Source: Diprion similis
Lineage: Eukaryota; Arthropoda; Insecta; Hymenoptera; Diprionidae
DNA length: 64,000 nucleotides
Assembly: GCF_021155765.1 (NCBI RefSeq)
Contig: NC_060114.1
Location: 21,558,501-21,622,500 of the forward strand
Reading direction: 5' to 3'
Shown: in pieces, positions 62,501 through 64,000 of the stretch
Position numbering within the stretch: the first letter of the stretch is position 1
How the letters are laid out: every line of letters starts with the position of its first letter
Made by a program: the position numbers and the translations under genes
Notes under the pieces: generated by a model
Told to the model about the DNA's origin: nothing
Seen by the model: the letters and a program-made list of their open reading frames with translations, nothing else
Database searches by the model: none

Positions 62501-63232
62501 ATAAAAATACTCTCAAACAATAATACTCTCAGCTTTTCACGCATCAGCAGAAAGAAAAGAAGTAATGCATGACGTGTGTTTAGCGTATGCTCTCTTACCT
62601 TTCTCCCAGACAATCGAATCAATCGGATAACCCGCCACGGGGCATTTGATATGCAGTTGTTTTCCAGCGACTGCTGAAACAGCGGGCATCGGTCGGACGT
62701 ACGGTAAACCTACGGAATTGAAAAAGCGGAGTCCTGTATTATTCCCTCTCTATTATCTATTTTCCAGGGTAGTTTTTCCAACAGCGTGAGAATGCAGCTG
62801 CACCGAGCAGATAACGAGACTCGGGCAGGCATGCATTTATCGCGTGAAAAGTTTTGTCCAAAACGAGAACTCTAAATCAATGATCACTCGAAGTGCCATT
62901 CCGTATTTCGGTTTGGAATCGGGTTAAGTTTTCACCGTAAATGTTGAGTCTCGCCGCGTTGCTGGCTTCTCCTGCGCGGCTGCTTGCCGTGCATTCGTAT
63001 TCACCCCCGTCTTCCGATTTCACCGATGAAATGTTTACGTGGGAGATTACGTCACCGTACACAGTGACATATTGCCCGATCAGAAGCCGGTCGTTTTGCG
63101 GCAAGGGAAAACCGTCGAGACGCCATGATATCTGCGGCGTTGGGTTTCCAGCTGCGCTGCACTTCAACGACACCGATGGGCCAGGCTGCATCGTCTGCTC
63201 GATAAAGCTGTTGACCAGCTGCGGCGAAATTT
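47582..63232 (-). CDS. Dscam2: Down syndrome cell adhesion molecule Dscam2, partial (Ig5 to C terminus)
   Basis: Homophilic neuronal adhesion receptor of the plasma membrane. Exons in order: 62936-63232 (Ig5), 62599-62709 and 62239-62397 (Ig6), 59319-59651 or 57526-57861 (alternative Ig7), 54672-54791 and 53929-54108 (Ig8), 53465-53612 and 52643-52941 (Ig9, start of FN1), 52267-52415, 52024-52178, 51742-51923, 51350-51661, 50951-51247 (FN1-FN4), 50709-50850 and 50485-50612 (Ig10), 49819-50247 (FN5, start of FN6), 49455-49739 (FN6, membrane helix), 49099-49388, 48755-49013, 48562-48652, 47582-48044 (cytoplasmic). About 1608 residues lie in the window, all in frame. The membrane segment is near VVSVLAVILAVGGVCFCL. 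Ig cysteines are visible in the domains (LKCSA/YECTA, IKCPV/YTCTA). Two rather than dozens of Ig7 exons point to Dscam2 and not Dscam1. The 5' exons (signal peptide, Ig1-4) are missing because the window ends. Confidence 0.93.
54792..57525 (-). other. Dscam2 intron between Ig7 alternatives and Ig8
   Basis: A 2.7-kb intron with no coding segment in the Dscam frame or elsewhere that I can support. Plus-strand open frames at 55375-56336 lack recognisable features. Confidence 0.55.
57526..57861 (-). CDS. Dscam2: Dscam2 alternative Ig7 exon, second in transcription order
   Basis: 336 nt, same phases as the other Ig7 exon. It starts VPPRISPFYFEDGVTEGM and has both cysteines (QLMCTT and YTCQIR). 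A serine-rich loop (SSLASSASSS) replaces the corresponding loop of the other version. Acceptor CCTTATAG, donor GTGGGTC. The two versions share the framework but diverge at most surface positions, as expected for isoform-specific homophilic binding. Confidence 0.93.
57862..59318 (-). other. Dscam2 intron between the two Ig7 alternatives
   Basis: 1457 bp containing an ATATGT/ATATAC low-complexity tract at about 58440-58490. This interval and the flanking introns are the natural place for the splicing-choice elements. I did not identify a docking/selector pairing by eye. Confidence 0.45.
59319..59651 (-). CDS. Dscam2: Dscam2 alternative Ig7 exon, first in transcription order
   Basis: 333 nt, entering and leaving in phase 1. 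It encodes a whole Ig domain starting VPPKITPFSFGRDLNVGD, with both domain cysteines (SIQCVV and YTCRVA). Acceptor TCTTTCAG, donor GTAAAAA. Inclusion together with the other Ig7 exon would keep the frame but add a second Ig domain, so exclusivity must be enforced by splicing regulation and not by frame. Confidence 0.93.
59652..62238 (-). other. Dscam2 intron between Ig6 and Ig7, simple repeats only
   Basis: A 2.6-kb intron with GT repeats (about 59710-59735), an AG repeat (60299-60322) and a TA-rich run (60916-60957). No additional Ig7-like exon was found, which supports a two-choice and not a many-choice cluster. Confidence 0.55.
60916..60957. repeat. TA dinucleotide repeat
   Basis: About twenty TA units with one interruption (ACGA) in a Dscam2 intron. 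Confidence 0.85.
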
Positions 63233-64000
63233 CTGCCAACAGTTAGACCGGCTCAGTTTTGTCGTGTGGCAATAGTAGTGATGCAAAACGGGGTTGTGCT
63301 TACAGATCCCGAAACCGACAATTTCAACCGTCTTACAGCTGATACACAAACCCTTCTTTGGGTTGGGGTTATCCCAATCACACGGGGGTCATCCTCACCC
63401 GAAAAAAGGGTTTGTGTCTCAGCTGTGAGGCAGCTAAAAATGTCGGTAAAATGTCGGTATCGGGATCTGTACGCTGAATCCCCCTTATATCACTATTGGC
63501 AATTATCAGATCAATGCTTGAATAAAACGACGAATTGAGAAATCAATGTACAGGCATAAATTCAAACATCCAAACTGCAGAGTGATGTTCAGGAGCAGAG
63601 AACGAAACGGGAGAAAAGTAGTCTCTTTCAACGACCTCGAACGATGGAAAAATTCTGCTCCCTCTAATGGACTAGAATAACCTCGACTTGGGATCATTTT
63701 CTCGGTAATCGGCGGTGGAGTTGCCGCAGGGTTAGAATGGGCTTTACCTCGGATGCGAAAGTCGCGGGCATCAATAAGCCCACCGCCTAGTTAACCTATG
63801 CAAATTTAGGGACTCAACTATCGTATCGCTTTGCTGACTGCTTCATCTAGTGGGTTGTACGAGGTGCAGCTATCAGCTCAGAGATCGCGTAGCCTTAGCG
63901 AATGTTGATGGGAGGGCTTATTCCGCAGTGAGAAGTGGCTAATCAGCATGGCTTTACGGAACGGTCGTAGAAGTCTCGCGTACCGTAACAATTTCGGTCG
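63233..64000 (-). other. Dscam2 intron upstream of Ig5, to window edge
   Basis: No exon is visible between the Ig5 acceptor and the window end. It contains the inverted-repeat element at 63301-63471. Confidence 0.5.
63301..63471. mobile_element. 167-bp inverted-repeat element (MITE) flanked by TA
   Basis: TA at 63301-63302 and 63470-63471 flank a sequence beginning CAGATCCCGA and ending TCGGGATCTG. The arms are imperfect reverse complements over most of their length, meeting near 63385 (ACACAAACCC on the left, GGGTTTGTGT on the right). A TA duplication with perfect terminal repeats fits a Tc1/mariner-type non-autonomous element. It has no coding capacity. Confidence 0.75.

Overview
The window reads as nuclear DNA of an insect. 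It has GT-AG introns, AT-rich intergenic DNA with many microsatellites, and two gene architectures known from insects: one CRMP gene that makes both dihydropyrimidinase and CRMP, and a Dscam2-type gene with two alternative Ig7 exons. A hymenopteran such as a sawfly fits the general character, but I cannot prove the order from sequence alone. Exon coordinates below were read by hand from splice sites, and every exon chain was checked for reading-frame continuity.

Layout. 1-2810: non-coding, with two long foldback repeats and simple repeats. 2811-13918 (minus): KDM5 (lid), a complete 17-exon H3K4 demethylase of about 1593 residues. 13919-15234: compact divergent promoter. 15235-15571 (plus): UQCRQ, an 82-residue complex III subunit in two exons. 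17378-30860 (plus): Eps8, with nine well-supported coding exons from 23364 (about 896 residues) and a possible alternative first coding exon at 17378. 30861-34248: convergent intergenic DNA. 34249-44231 (minus): CRMP/DHP, nine coding positions with two mutually exclusive versions of exon 6. 44232-47581: no gene seen. 47582 to beyond 63232 (minus): the 3' two thirds of Dscam2, from Ig5 through the cytoplasmic tail, with two alternative Ig7 exons. Its 5' exons lie outside the window.

The five genes do not form a pathway. They cover chromatin (KDM5), respiration (UQCRQ), actin and receptor signalling (Eps8), pyrimidine catabolism or neuronal cytoskeleton (CRMP), and neuronal recognition (Dscam2). 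Two have isoform switches built from equal-phase, mutually exclusive exons. In CRMP the switch removes a metal-binding histidine, which predicts one catalytic and one non-catalytic protein. Other points of interest are an in-frame 84-nt candidate exon inside the KDM5 JmjC domain, two copies of a TTAA-flanked inverted-repeat element in Eps8 introns, a TA-flanked inverted-repeat element in Dscam2, and two unassigned exon-like segments on the minus strand within the Eps8 5' region.
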